Source: Bacillus cereus ATCC 14579
GTDB lineage: Bacteria > Bacillota > Bacilli > Bacillales > Bacillaceae_G
Assembly: GCF_000007825.1 (NCBI RefSeq)
Contig: NC_004722.1
Span: 3,946,501-4,010,500, forward strand
Direction: 5' to 3'
Length of the DNA: 64,000 nt
Below, in pieces: positions 34,303-43,278 of the stretch (position 1 is the stretch's first letter; each line of letters opens with the position of its first letter). The position numbers were made by a program, and so were the translations under genes. The notes under the pieces were generated by a model. That model was not told where the DNA came from. It was given only the letters and a program-made list of their open reading frames with translations, and made no database searches.

Positions 34303-35055
34303 ATGATGGAAGCTACCTATAAAACGAAAGATGTCACGAATAAAACAGGCATCCCAAAACATATAGTTCGCAAATATAGTCAACTGTTAGAAGAACATGG
34401 TTATATGATTTCCAAAACAGCTGATGCTCGTATTTATAAACTTGATGATTTAAAATTATTGAAATCTATACACGAAAGAGCTGCTACATTACAAGAAGAT
34501 ATTTCAGAAACGATACCGATTATTTTAAAAGAAAAAGAGGCCCCACCTGTACCAGTTATACAAGATAAGCAAGAGATACAAACGAAAGAAAAAGAAGATG
34601 GGCGTAACTTTGAGGAGTTCATGTTAAAACTTGAAATGCTAGCTCAATTAAATGAGGCAATTATTCATCAAAATTCTACTTTAATTACACAAAATCGTTT
34701 AAAGGATGAGAAACTAGACGAATTGATGCAACAAGTTTATGTAAAAGAAGGCTCTCAAGAAAAAATGCTTCAAGAGTTAGTCGATCACGCCGCTCAAACA
34801 GATGCACTGCAAAAAGAAAAGATGGACTTATTAATGAATCATATGTATAAACGAGAATCCAAACAGGAAGAAAAAATGAATAAACTTGTTAGTCAAATTT
34901 ATAATAAAGACAGTAACCGTGATGCACAGCTTATGCAAGTTATTCGAGAAATTCAAGAAACAAAAAGAATGGTTGCTGCCTCAAAAGAGCAAAGCTTCTT
35001 TCAATCATTTAAAAGTTTATTTAGCCGAGCAAAACAAGAAAAAACAAATGAATAA
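34303..35055 (+). CDS. RacA-like MerR-HTH coiled-coil protein (DUF3967)
   Basis: 250 residues. N-terminal MerR-like helix-turn-helix (TKDVTNKTGIPKHIVRKYSQLLEEHGY, about 5-60), a Lys/Glu linker, then a long coiled coil (about 100-230) with repeated QEEKMNKLVSQIYNKDS-type blocks. This is the layout of DUF3967 proteins related to RacA, the B. subtilis chromosome anchor in sporulation. Role here is not certain. GGGGAGGAAAT precedes two consecutive ATGs; the second is nearly as likely. Confidence 0.72.
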   Translation: MMEATYKTKDVTNKTGIPKHIVRKYSQLLEEHGYMISKTADARIYKLDDLKLLKSIHERAATLQEDISETIPIILKEKEAPPVPVIQDKQEIQTKEKEDGRNFEEFMLKLEMLAQLNEAIIHQNSTLITQNRLKDEKLDELMQQVYVKEGSQEKMLQELVDHAAQTDALQKEKMDLLMNHMYKRESKQEEKMNKLVSQIYNKDSNRDAQLMQVIREIQETKRMVAASKEQSFFQSFKSLFSRAKQEKTNE

Positions 35056-35065
35056 ACAATATAAA

Positions 35066-35096
35066 ATAAAAAGTTACCTTTCATCGGTAACTTTTA
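35066..35096. terminator. Terminator between RacA-like gene and kinase
   Basis: AAAAGTTACC-TTTCAT-GGTAACTTTT stem between convergent genes. Confidence 0.8.
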
Positions 35097-36368
35097 TTCC
35101 TTATTTTGTACAGCTGGTAATATAATAATTGCTTCAGTGCCTTTTCCACTTTCACTCTTATATTCCAATGTACCATTATGCGCTTGTAAAATACTAAATG
35201 TTACCATAAGTCCTAATCCTGTCCCTTTTTCTTTTAAAGAATAATATGGTTGCCCAAGCCTTGCTAACTGTTCATTCGTCATACCAACACCACTATCTTT
35301 AACTCTTATTATGATTGTTTCGTCTTTTTGAATAGCTGTTACTTTTAAATATCCTTTATTTCCTTGAATTGCTTCAATACCATTTTTAACAACATTCATA
35401 ATAGCTTGCTTCAATTTTGTCTTATCACCAATCGTATAAAGACTTTCTGAAATTTCAACTTGTAAATATACACCTTGCATCGCTGCAAATGACGACATGA
35501 GAGTGGTCATTTCTATTAATTGGGCTGATAAACAAATGTGTTCTTTTTTCTCAATTTGCGGCCTTGCTAAATTTAAGTAATCTGAAATAATTTGTTCCGC
35601 CCGATCCAATTCAGCTAATACGAGACGCATATAATCCTTATTCTTCACATCTTCCGTACTTTCTAGCAATTGGATAAATCCACGAACAACAGTTAGTGGA
35701 TTTCGAACTTCATGTGCCACACTTGCTGCTAACTCACTTACAATATTAAGCTTTTCTGATTTTTGCATCTCTGTACGTAGCAATGCATTTTCATTTAAAT
35801 ATTCAGTTAAATACACCTGAAATACCATTGTCATGACCATGATAAGCGAGGCAAATATAAATCCGCTATATATTTGCGAAATATACGGTGTAAATCCTGT
35901 TTCCAAAAGAACATTAATCATGCCTAATACTAAAGAAACAAGCACATAAAATGATGAAATCATAAATGCTAAAATTAATTTCTTATCCCTTGAAAAAAGA
36001 GACCATTTCTTTGATAAAAATAGCGGAACTATCAATAAAAATATTACTTCTAAAACTGGAAGAAAGCTCATTCCCTTTAGTAACCATTCATACGCAACAA
36101 AAATAACCGCTGGGATTAAACCAACAATCCCACCATATAAAAAACCACTGACAATTGGAATGGGGTGAAAGTTATACCCACACACATTGCCAAAACAAAT
36201 AGAGTATGTCATGGAGAGAACGAGCGTAACGCTAGATAAAAACATAATAAAGTAACGATTTGGCTTCGGAGGCATTTCTTGATAGCGATTTAAACGAATC
36301 GCTTCATATAAAAATAGTGGCAAAATTATGATGGCAATTTGAATCAATAAATCACGGATAAGCTCCAT
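35094..36368 (-). CDS. Sporulation-type sensor histidine kinase (KinB-like)
   Basis: 424 residues. Five to six membrane segments in the first 200 residues (5TM-LYT type sensor), then HisKA with AHEVRNPLTVVRGFIQLLE (phospho-His) and a HATPase_c domain with NVVKNGIEAI, KDSGVGM and GTGLGLMVTFSIL. Resembles B. subtilis KinB, which feeds phosphate into the Spo0F-Spo0A relay. No response regulator is adjacent, as for other orphan sporulation kinases. GGGGATGAGAGG before the ATG. Target is inferred. Confidence 0.85.
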   Translation of the reverse strand: MELIRDLLIQIAIIILPLFLYEAIRLNRYQEMPPKPNRYFIMFLSSVTLVLSMTYSICFGNVCGYNFHPIPIVSGFLYGGIVGLIPAVIFVAYEWLLKGMSFLPVLEVIFLLIVPLFLSKKWSLFSRDKKLILAFMISSFYVLVSLVLGMINVLLETGFTPYISQIYSGFIFASLIMVMTMVFQVYLTEYLNENALLRTEMQKSEKLNIVSELAASVAHEVRNPLTVVRGFIQLLESTEDVKNKDYMRLVLAELDRAEQIISDYLNLARPQIEKKEHICLSAQLIEMTTLMSSFAAMQGVYLQVEISESLYTIGDKTKLKQAIMNVVKNGIEAIQGNKGYLKVTAIQKDETIIIRVKDSGVGMTNEQLARLGQPYYSLKEKGTGLGLMVTFSILQAHNGTLEYKSESGKGTEAIIILPAVQNKE

Positions 36369-36678
36369 AACCTCTCATCCCCTATATGTATTTTGATATG
36401 ATTATATCATTTTATAGGTGTATTTGTTTTAAAATTTTGATTTTTCTTAACATATTTGTTAATTCTTTGTTAACAACTCATAATAATTGTTACAGATTTT
36501 CGAAATGATTGTAAACCCTGTACCAAATTTCCTTCGTGCAGTATACAATGAATACGGATTACAAAGAAAATATAAAAATACTTTTTTAGACGGACAACTA
36601 TAGCAAAATACAGCATATAATCCATACTATCTATGTTTACAAATAAGTGATCATTACTTTAGTAGGAGGAAGATAAAT
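36369..36678. promoter_or_regulatory. Divergent promoter region of kinase and small gene
   Basis: AT-rich, about 310 bases. Has an inverted repeat GTTAA-TTCTTTG-TTAAC near 36457-36473. An ATG frame of 32 codons at 36505-36603 has no ribosome site. Nothing else recognised. Confidence 0.4.
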
Positions 36679-36879
36679 ATGGCGGGTACTACGCTTGTTT
36701 TAAAAGAAGAAAATTTGGTTGTTCTAGAAAATGTTGAAAAATCAGTATATGAAGAGTTACAGCATAAAGCGGGAGATGAAAACTGCACATGTGCTGTGAA
36801 CCAATCAGTCGTTCACCTTGGCAAGGTATCCTCTGTACTCTGGAATGAAGATGAAATAGATTGGGAATACGGATATTAA
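36679..36879 (+). CDS. Small hypothetical protein, 66 residues
   Basis: Acidic soluble protein beginning MAGTTLVLKEENLVVLENVE and ending EDEIDWEYGY, with a CTC pair in the middle (NCTCAVNQ). A strong AGGAGGAAG site lies before the ATG and a terminator after it. No family recognised. It lies just before patA with its own terminator, so probably a separate unit. Confidence 0.65.
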   Translation: MAGTTLVLKEENLVVLENVEKSVYEELQHKAGDENCTCAVNQSVVHLGKVSSVLWNEDEIDWEYGY

Positions 36880-36905
36880 AAAGTCGCTTATAGCGGCTTT
36901 TTTTC
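36880..36905 (+). terminator. Terminator after the 66-residue protein
   Basis: AAAGTCGC-TTATA-GCGGCTTT stem followed by T-run. Confidence 0.8.
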
Positions 36906-37001
36906 TCTTTTCTCTCTCTTTCTAAATAACATATACAAAGCGTAATCATAGAAAATATGATAAAATGAACTTAATTTTCAAACGGAAGAAAGGGAGATAC
37001 A

Positions 37002-38165
37002 ATGGAACAATTCATTAACCCTAGAGTGAAGGACATCCAAATTTCTGGAATCCGTCAATTCTCTAACATGATTCAAAACTATGATAATTTGATTTCTTTA
37101 ACAATTGGACAACCCGATTTCCCTACACCTTCTCTCGTAAAAGAAGCGGCAAAACGGGCGATTACAGAAAACTATACAAGCTATACACATAACGCTGGTT
37201 TACTAGAATTACGTAAGGCAGCTTGTAACTTTGTAAAAGATAACTACGATTTACATTACTCACCTGAAAACGAAACCATCGTTACAATCGGTGCTAGCGA
37301 AGCAATTGATGTTGCATTCCGAACGATTTTAGAGCCAGGAACAGAAGTAATTTTACCTGCTCCTATTTATCCAGGTTACGAACCCATTATTCGATTATGC
37401 GGTGCAACGCCTGTTTTTGTAGATGTTCGTGAAACTGGATTTCGTTTAACAGCTGAAGCGCTTAAAAATGCTATTACAGAAAAAACAAGATGTATCGTAC
37501 TACCGTATCCTTCTAATCCAACTGGTGTAACTTTATCAACAGAAGAGCTAAAAGATATTGTAGATGTTTTAAAAGATAAAAATATTTTCGTCCTTTCAGA
37601 TGAAATTTATAGCGAGCTTGTATATGAACAAAAGCATACATCTATCGCTCATTTCCCAGAAATGCGTGAAAAGACAATTGTCATTAACGGTTTATCTAAA
37701 TCACATTCTATGACTGGCTGGCGTGTTGGACTTTTATTTGCACCAAGCTATTTAGCAGGACACATATTAAAAGTTCATCAATACAATGTAACGTGTGCTA
37801 CTTCAATCGCTCAATACGCTGCAATTGAAGCATTAACAGCAGCTAAAGACGCACCAAAAATGATGCGCCACCAATATAAAAAACGCCGTGATTACGTATA
37901 TAATAGACTCACTCAAATGGGATTAACAGTTGAAAAGCCAACAGGTGCATTTTACTTATTCCCATATGTTGGTCATTTGACATCTTCATCATTTGATTTT
38001 GCACTTGATCTTGTCAAAGAAGCGGGACTAGCTGTAGTTCCTGGAACAGCATTCTCTGAATACGGTGAAGGCTACCTTCGCTTGTCCTATGCGTATAGTA
38101 TCGAAACTTTAAAAGAAGGCTGCGACCGATTAGAAGCCTTTCTAATGAAAAAAGCTAAGAGTTAA
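37002..38165 (+). CDS. patA: Aminotransferase A (likely N-acetyl-LL-diaminopimelate aminotransferase)
   Basis: PLP-dependent fold-type I aminotransferase. 387 residues; NPTGVTLSTEEL, DEIYSELVY and the PLP-lysine in INGLSKSHSMTGWRVG are clear. In B. subtilis PatA is assigned to the aminotransferase step of the acetylase DAP pathway, which fits the presence of dapH and dapL 25 kb away. GAAAGGGAG precedes the ATG. Exact substrate is by orthology. Confidence 0.9.
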   Translation: MEQFINPRVKDIQISGIRQFSNMIQNYDNLISLTIGQPDFPTPSLVKEAAKRAITENYTSYTHNAGLLELRKAACNFVKDNYDLHYSPENETIVTIGASEAIDVAFRTILEPGTEVILPAPIYPGYEPIIRLCGATPVFVDVRETGFRLTAEALKNAITEKTRCIVLPYPSNPTGVTLSTEELKDIVDVLKDKNIFVLSDEIYSELVYEQKHTSIAHFPEMREKTIVINGLSKSHSMTGWRVGLLFAPSYLAGHILKVHQYNVTCATSIAQYAAIEALTAAKDAPKMMRHQYKKRRDYVYNRLTQMGLTVEKPTGAFYLFPYVGHLTSSSFDFALDLVKEAGLAVVPGTAFSEYGEGYLRLSYAYSIETLKEGCDRLEAFLMKKAKS

Positions 38166-38184
38166 ACTCTTAGCTTTTTTATGC
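38156..38184. terminator. Terminator between patA and mdxR
   Basis: AAAGCTAAGAG-TTAAA-CTCTTAGCTTT stem with T-run; overlaps the patA stop. Convergent genes. Confidence 0.88.
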
Positions 38185-39201
38185 ATAATGATCACAAGTT
38201 TGACGTTTTAGTAATTTATGAGGAATAATGATACACTTTGCAGTGGATTCTGCATTCTCTACTTTATCAACTAAAGCTTTTGCCGCCTCATATCCTAGCT
38301 GATAAATATTCACATCAACTGTCGAAAGTGGAGGGCTCGCAATTTCCGATAATAAAGCATTATTAAAGCTTACAATAGAAACATCTTTCGGTACAACAAA
38401 TCCTTTTTTAGAAAGAGCACTTAACACACCAAGTCCAATTAAGTCATCCGTTGCCATAATTGCCGTTGGCGGTTGCTGCAGTCCCATTAATTCCTCAACA
38501 GCTTGTTGACCACTTTCCCTCGAAAAATCAAAATGTAAAATATATTCTTTTGGTAATACAATGTCTGCTAATTTCAAGGCATCACTCATACCAGCTAAAC
38601 GATCTCTCGTTACAAGTAAATCTGATCCACCACCAATGAACGCGATTTGTTTATGCCCTAATGAAATTAAATATTCTGCCACTTCTCTTGCAGCTGTATA
38701 ATTGTCATTATCTACATATGTAATTTCATCTTTTCGATCATATGGTTTTCCTATTAAAACAAACGGGAAATTTTGTTCATGTAAATATTGAATAATCCGA
38801 TCATTCTCCCTTGAATATAAAAGAATAATGCCACCAATTTGGCGTCCTTGTACCATCTTTACGACACCATTAAAAATTTCTTCTTCCGTTTCACCTGTCG
38901 ACATGTAAAGCGCATAACCTTCTACGTGTGCAAATGAACTAATCCCTCTTATAACTTCTGGGAAAAATGGATTTTGAAAAGCTTTACTTGCAGAACTTGG
39001 CATAACAAGACCAAGTGTTTTCGTCGTTTGGTTCGCAAGATTTCTCGCATTTAAATTGGGATGATACCCTAATTCACTCATCACTTTCCTAACACGGCGC
39101 TTTGTCTTTTCACTTATACTTGGATTATCAGCAATTACACGAGAAACTGTTGATGGTGCAACATTCGCTTGCTTCGCCACATCTTTAATTGTAACTGTCA
39201 T
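38179..39201 (-). CDS. mdxR: LacI-family regulator of maltodextrin genes
   Basis: 340 residues from ATG 39201 (MTVTIKDVAKQANVAPSTVSRVIADNPSIS), which has GAGGAGGGGG upstream; the open frame before it lacks a site. LacI HTH at 1-50 and periplasmic-binding-like effector domain after. Lies at the left end of the mdx cluster. Probably binds the CcpA/LacI-type boxes found before mdxE, mdxD, malL and msmX. Called MalR in related species. Confidence 0.88.
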   Translation of the reverse strand: MTVTIKDVAKQANVAPSTVSRVIADNPSISEKTKRRVRKVMSELGYHPNLNARNLANQTTKTLGLVMPSSASKAFQNPFFPEVIRGISSFAHVEGYALYMSTGETEEEIFNGVVKMVQGRQIGGIILLYSRENDRIIQYLHEQNFPFVLIGKPYDRKDEITYVDNDNYTAAREVAEYLISLGHKQIAFIGGGSDLLVTRDRLAGMSDALKLADIVLPKEYILHFDFSRESGQQAVEELMGLQQPPTAIMATDDLIGLGVLSALSKKGFVVPKDVSIVSFNNALLSEIASPPLSTVDVNIYQLGYEAAKALVDKVENAESTAKCIIIPHKLLKRQTCDHYA

Positions 39202-39470
39202 AAAAATCCCCCTCCTCTCATTTCTCTGCCATTTTTCATATATTTTATCTCGCACTCATTGCAAGTCATAAACTTTCATTTCTTATATCTTGCAAAACTA
39301 ATCCTATTCTCCCTCTTCATGTATTGTAAGGGATATAGCTATTTTTTCCTATACTATAATATACTATTTATTTCACTTCTTTTCACATGTGATGTCAAAT
39401 CTCTTTTCATCTCCCTATAAACTTATTTATAGGGAGATGAAAAGAAAAATGGGACGTAATGTCCCATTTT
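39202..39470. other. Intergenic region between mdxR and mdxG
   Basis: Contains a stem CATCTCCCTATAA / TTATAGGGAGATG (39408-39440) and a terminator for mdxG at 39448-39474. The mdxR promoter should be near 39230-39300. No gene seen. Confidence 0.5.
39408..39441. terminator. Hairpin downstream of mdxG
   Basis: CATCTCCCTATAA-ACTTAT-TTATAGGGAGATG; a strong stem without long T-run, after the first mdxG terminator. Confidence 0.6.
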
Positions 39471-39474
39471 TCAT
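39448..39474 (-). terminator. Terminator after mdxG
   Basis: AAAATGGGAC-GTAAT-GTCCCATTTT stem at the mdxG stop, T-rich on the minus strand. Confidence 0.82.
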
Positions 39475-40313
39475 CCTTTTGTACCTCCAGCTGTTAAACC
39501 AGAAATAAAGTATTTTTGTAGTGATAGGAATAAAATTGAAATTGGGATCGCAATTAACACAGAACCCGCTGCAAACGTTGTAAATTCATTACCGAATTTC
39601 TTCGCAACCATTTCATATAATCCAACTGCTAAAGTATAATTTTCTGGTGTTCGCAAAATAATACTCGCTAAAATGAAATCTGTAAATGGACCAATGAAAG
39701 TAAATAACGCTACAACCGCTACGATTGGCTTTGCAAGTGGCATAATGATTTGCCAAAAAATACGAAAATGCCCTGCTCCATCCATTCGAGCTGATTCATC
39801 TAGTTCTTTCGGAATCGTATCAAAATACCCTTTCATAAGCCATGTATTCATCGGAATAGCCCCGCCTACATAAATTAAAATTAATGCGAGGTGTGTATCA
39901 ATTAATCCTGTTAATTGAGCTAATACGTATAAAGCAATTAACGCTGCAAAGTTTGGAATCATTTGCAGAATTAAAAATGTTAATAAACCATTTTTTCTTC
40001 CAACAAAACGATATCTCGAAAATGCATAAGCAGTAAAGCTAATTGCTAACACTGAGAAAATCATCGTTAAAACACTTACTTTTAATGTGTTTTTATACCA
40101 TAGTAAGTAATTACTATTCTCTAGATCTAATAACTTACGATAATGATCTAACGTTGCATTTTGTGGAATAATACTTGATCCAGATAAACTATCACCCGGA
40201 TTAAACGATGAGCCAATAATCCATAATAACGGATAGAAAATGATGGCACACATTACGAAAATAACTAAATAACTTAATGAGAGACGTAACATCTTCTGTC
40301 TTTTAATATTCAT
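39471..40313 (-). CDS. mdxG: Maltodextrin ABC transporter permease MdxG
   Basis: 280 residues, six membrane helices. The EAA loop ELDESARMDGAGHFRIFWQIIMPLAKP marks contact with the ATPase. MalG family. The ATG follows the mdxF stop directly (TAAATG), so translation is coupled. Pairs with MdxF, and with ATPase MsmX encoded at 47 kb. Confidence 0.94.
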   Translation of the reverse strand: MNIKRQKMLRLSLSYLVIFVMCAIIFYPLLWIIGSSFNPGDSLSGSSIIPQNATLDHYRKLLDLENSNYLLWYKNTLKVSVLTMIFSVLAISFTAYAFSRYRFVGRKNGLLTFLILQMIPNFAALIALYVLAQLTGLIDTHLALILIYVGGAIPMNTWLMKGYFDTIPKELDESARMDGAGHFRIFWQIIMPLAKPIVAVVALFTFIGPFTDFILASIILRTPENYTLAVGLYEMVAKKFGNEFTTFAAGSVLIAIPISILFLSLQKYFISGLTAGGTKG

Positions 40314-41615
40314 TTACATCATATCCTCTTCTTGGAATGATTTTGTTCTCTTAAATTGCCATAACGCAACTGTAATAACGATTAACGATAATATCATTGT
40401 AAGAGCTGCTGCTTTTCCGTACTGCGCTGAAGTCATCGTTAACTTATAAATCCATGAAATTAAAATATCCGTTCCACCTGCGTCTTGTCCAGCTACAGCA
40501 GGACCTCCACCGTTAAATAGATAGATGATACTAAAGTTATTAAAGTTAAACGTATATTGCGTAATTAATATTGGTGCTGTTGCATATAACACAAGTGGCA
40601 ATGTAATTTTACGAAACTGTTGCCAAGCTGTCGCTCCATCTACTGTAGCCGCTTCATATAATTCTCCCGGAATCGATTGCAGTATACCCGTTGTCATCGC
40701 AAAGATAAACGGGAACCCAAGCCACGTTTGAATCATAATTAAAGCAATCTTCGCCCAAAATGGATCTGTCATCCAAGCAATTTTTTCAATTCCGAATAAA
40801 GCTAATACTTGATTGTTAATCGCTCCGAATGTTTCATTAAACATTCCAGAGAAAACAAGAATAGATACGAATGCTGGAACCGCCCACGGTAAAATGAAGA
40901 TTGTTCGAATAATTGCCTTTCCTTTAATACCGGGCTGATTTACGATAATCGCTAAGAAAATACCAAGCGCAACTTGTAATGTTGTTGCAACGAATGTCCA
41001 AATGACAGTCCAAGAGAATACACTTACAAATGTCTCTCTCCACATCGGTAAAGTGAAAATATCAATAAAGTTTTTAAAGCCCACCCAATCTACTAATTTT
41101 GCTGGAGGAGAATGATATAAATCATAGTTTGTAAATCCAATTAAAATTACGAAGATGATTGGAAATACGACAACAAAGATAAGTAGTAGAAAACCTGGTG
41201 AAACCATTAAATAAGGAAAACCTTGATCTAACAAATTACGGTATTGCTCTTTTACAGAATTTAACGGTGTTCCGATATCACGTTTCTTTCCATTTTGGTA
41301 TGCATCGTATAAGTTAAATGCATATATGCCGAGCCCAAAAGCGATAACGATAAGGGCCAAGATTCCTTCTACTAATAGAAAGACAGAATGGTCACGTGGA
41401 ACTTCTGTACCAAGCGTTACAATACCCCATAATCCCATATTTAATAAATCAGCAAAGGCTACAATAAATGAACCTGTTAATACTAGAAAAATAAGACCTT
41501 TTACAAATTGTTTATTATACATTTGGCCCACGCCTGGAATGATTGATAACATGGTTGCCATTTTTCTATGCTTTGAATGGTTTAACCCATTTGCTGGTTC
41601 CATAGATGTTTGCAT
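40314..41615 (-). CDS. mdxF: Maltodextrin ABC transporter permease MdxF
   Basis: 433 residues, MalF family, with eight or so membrane helices and a large N-terminal extension. EAA loop ELYEAATVDGATAWQQFRKITLPLVLYA. GGGGGAAGGA before the ATG. Downstream of the broken mdxE, separated by a hairpin that may lower readthrough from the binding-protein gene. Confidence 0.94.
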   Translation of the reverse strand: MQTSMEPANGLNHSKHRKMATMLSIIPGVGQMYNKQFVKGLIFLVLTGSFIVAFADLLNMGLWGIVTLGTEVPRDHSVFLLVEGILALIVIAFGLGIYAFNLYDAYQNGKKRDIGTPLNSVKEQYRNLLDQGFPYLMVSPGFLLLIFVVVFPIIFVILIGFTNYDLYHSPPAKLVDWVGFKNFIDIFTLPMWRETFVSVFSWTVIWTFVATTLQVALGIFLAIIVNQPGIKGKAIIRTIFILPWAVPAFVSILVFSGMFNETFGAINNQVLALFGIEKIAWMTDPFWAKIALIMIQTWLGFPFIFAMTTGILQSIPGELYEAATVDGATAWQQFRKITLPLVLYATAPILITQYTFNFNNFSIIYLFNGGGPAVAGQDAGGTDILISWIYKLTMTSAQYGKAAALTMILSLIVITVALWQFKRTKSFQEEDMM

Positions 41616-41652
41616 GTTCCTTCCCCCTTTTTTCTTCCTACATGGAAGGGAG

Positions 41653-41690
41653 AGAAATTCGTGCCTCTCATATTCGAGGCACGAATTTCA
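41653..41690 (-). terminator. Intercistronic hairpin between mdxE and mdxF
   Basis: Strong stem GAAATTCGTGCCTC / GAGGCACGAATTTC. No T-run, so more likely an mRNA-stabilising or attenuating hairpin that lets the binding protein be made in excess, as is common in such operons. Confidence 0.6.
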
Positions 41691-41692
41691 CC

Positions 41693-42955
41693 TTATTTTT
41701 TCTTGTTATGATTTGCCTCAATATTACCTTTAATTTGTTTCACTGCACTATCAAGCGCCGCTTTTTGGTGCCTCTTTATCTGTAACAAATAATTGAAGCG
41801 CATCTCCAGCTGGTTTCCAAACTTCTTGCATTTCTGGAATGTTTGGCATTGGAATTCCATTTTCAGAGTGCGTTGCAACTGCTTTTGCAGCTTCGTTATA
41901 TTTAATAATTGGATCTTCCATAACTGATTTTACTGGAGGAATTTCTTTTGTTTTCTCAAATCGAATTTAATTGCGTTTTCTTCATTTGTTACCCACTCAG
42001 TGAATTTTGTAGGTAAATCATTTTGTTTAGAGAAACTTGTTACATGCCATCCTTTAACCCCAACAAACGTTTTCATTGGTTGACCATTTGGTAATTTCGG
42101 CATTGGAGCAACGCCATAATCAATCCCGTTCTTTTCCATTGCTTGGAACGCCCATGGGCCATTCATGATAGAAGCTGCTTTTCCTTCATTGAATAGTCCA
42201 TCAGCAGCAGGCCCACCTGATTCACCGATAATACCTTTTGGGAATAATTTTTCCTTGTACCATTTTTGAAGATATTCAGCACCTTGTACTGCTCCGCTAT
42301 TATTTAATCCAACATCACTTGCATTTGGCTTTCCATCTTTTTCACCAAATACATAACCGCCCATACCTGCCATGAATGCATTAGCAAAGTAGAAGTTATC
42401 TCCTAATGCTAAAAATCCGTACTTGCCATCTTTCGTAAATTCTTTTGAGAAGTTAAACAGCTCGTCCATCGTTTCTGGCGCTTTTGGCATTAGTTTTTTA
42501 TTGTAAATAAAGACTGGTGTCTCAATTGCTTTTGGTAAACCATATATTTTTCCATTATATGTCTGTGCTTCTATTGATGAATTAGTAAATTTACTCTTTA
42601 CAGCATCATCTGCTTTCACTTCAGAAAGTAAACCTTCTGTTACTGCATTTCCGATTTGATCGTGTGGCAATGTTACAACATCTGGTCCAGTCCCCGCTGG
42701 TCCATCAAGGCGTAACTTCTTCACTTGATCTGTCATTTGCATTTCAACAACTTTTACTTTTACTTTATATTTTTCCTCAAAGCTTTTCACTGCTGGTTCT
42801 AAACCAACACCTTTTTTATCATCTTCCCAAACAAGAAGATCATAGTCTTTTTTCGCTTTACTTTCCTCTTTTTCCCCTGAATCTTTCGGTCCACATGCAG
42901 ATAACATACCAATAGATAATGCTGAAACCGTTAATAATGATAATGCTTTCTTCAT
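41693..42955 (-). pseudogene. mdxE: Maltodextrin-binding lipoprotein MdxE, broken by two frameshifts
   Basis: Extracellular solute-binding protein of the maltodextrin importer. Start ATG at 42955 (GGAGG upstream); lipobox LSACG near residue 20. The first frame is good through TEWVTNEENAIK, then an indel near 41961-41968 puts it out of frame and it stops at 41930. The expected continuation KTKEIPPVKSVMEDP...WKPAGDALQLFVTDKEAP is present in a second frame. A second indel, one extra A in the run at 41762-41766, then shifts to the frame ending AALDSAVKQIKGNIEANHNKKK. The two net to zero. The encoded short form lacks about 70 residues of the C-terminal lobe. Could be sequencing error. Confidence 0.85.
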
Positions 42956-42992
42956 CCCAAAAACCTCCCTAAATTGTCTATGTACCTCAGTA

Positions 42993-43064
42993 ACTGAAAA
43001 CGTTTGCATTTAATAGTTTAATTGAAGCGCAAACAATATCTCAATCTATGAAAACGTTTGCGCT
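42993..43064. promoter_or_regulatory. CcpA/MalR-type operators before mdxE
   Basis: TGAAAACGTTTGCA at 42995-43008 and TGAAAACGTTTGCG at 43049-43062 both fit the cre/LacI-type consensus TGWAANCGNTNWCA. A third, weaker one (GAAGCGCAAACAA) lies near 43024. Expected binders are MdxR and CcpA. Confidence 0.75.
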
Positions 43065-43196
43065 ATTTGTCTATCATTATACATTCTTTTATTCATTTTG
43101 CAAATATTAATTTAAAAATTATGTCATTATACTCTTTATACATTGACTTTATATGAAATGAATACTACTCTTATAAGCAATATTAAAGCTACGAGA

Positions 43197-43214
43197 AAGG
43201 CAATCGTTTGCAAT
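43197..43214. promoter_or_regulatory. CcpA/MalR-type operator before mdxD
   Basis: GGCAATCGTTTGCAAT at about 43199-43212, a LacI-type palindrome about 70 bases before the mdxD ATG. Confidence 0.6.
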
Positions 43215-43278
43215 ATAGGCTTTATTATTACACTTAAGGGAATACTATGTATAGAGATATTGAAGGGGGATTTTCTAT

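Noticed and set aside
36505..36603. 32-codon frame starting MIVNPVPNFLRAVYN
   Set aside because: Protein-like composition, but no ribosome site before the ATG; not listed as a gene.
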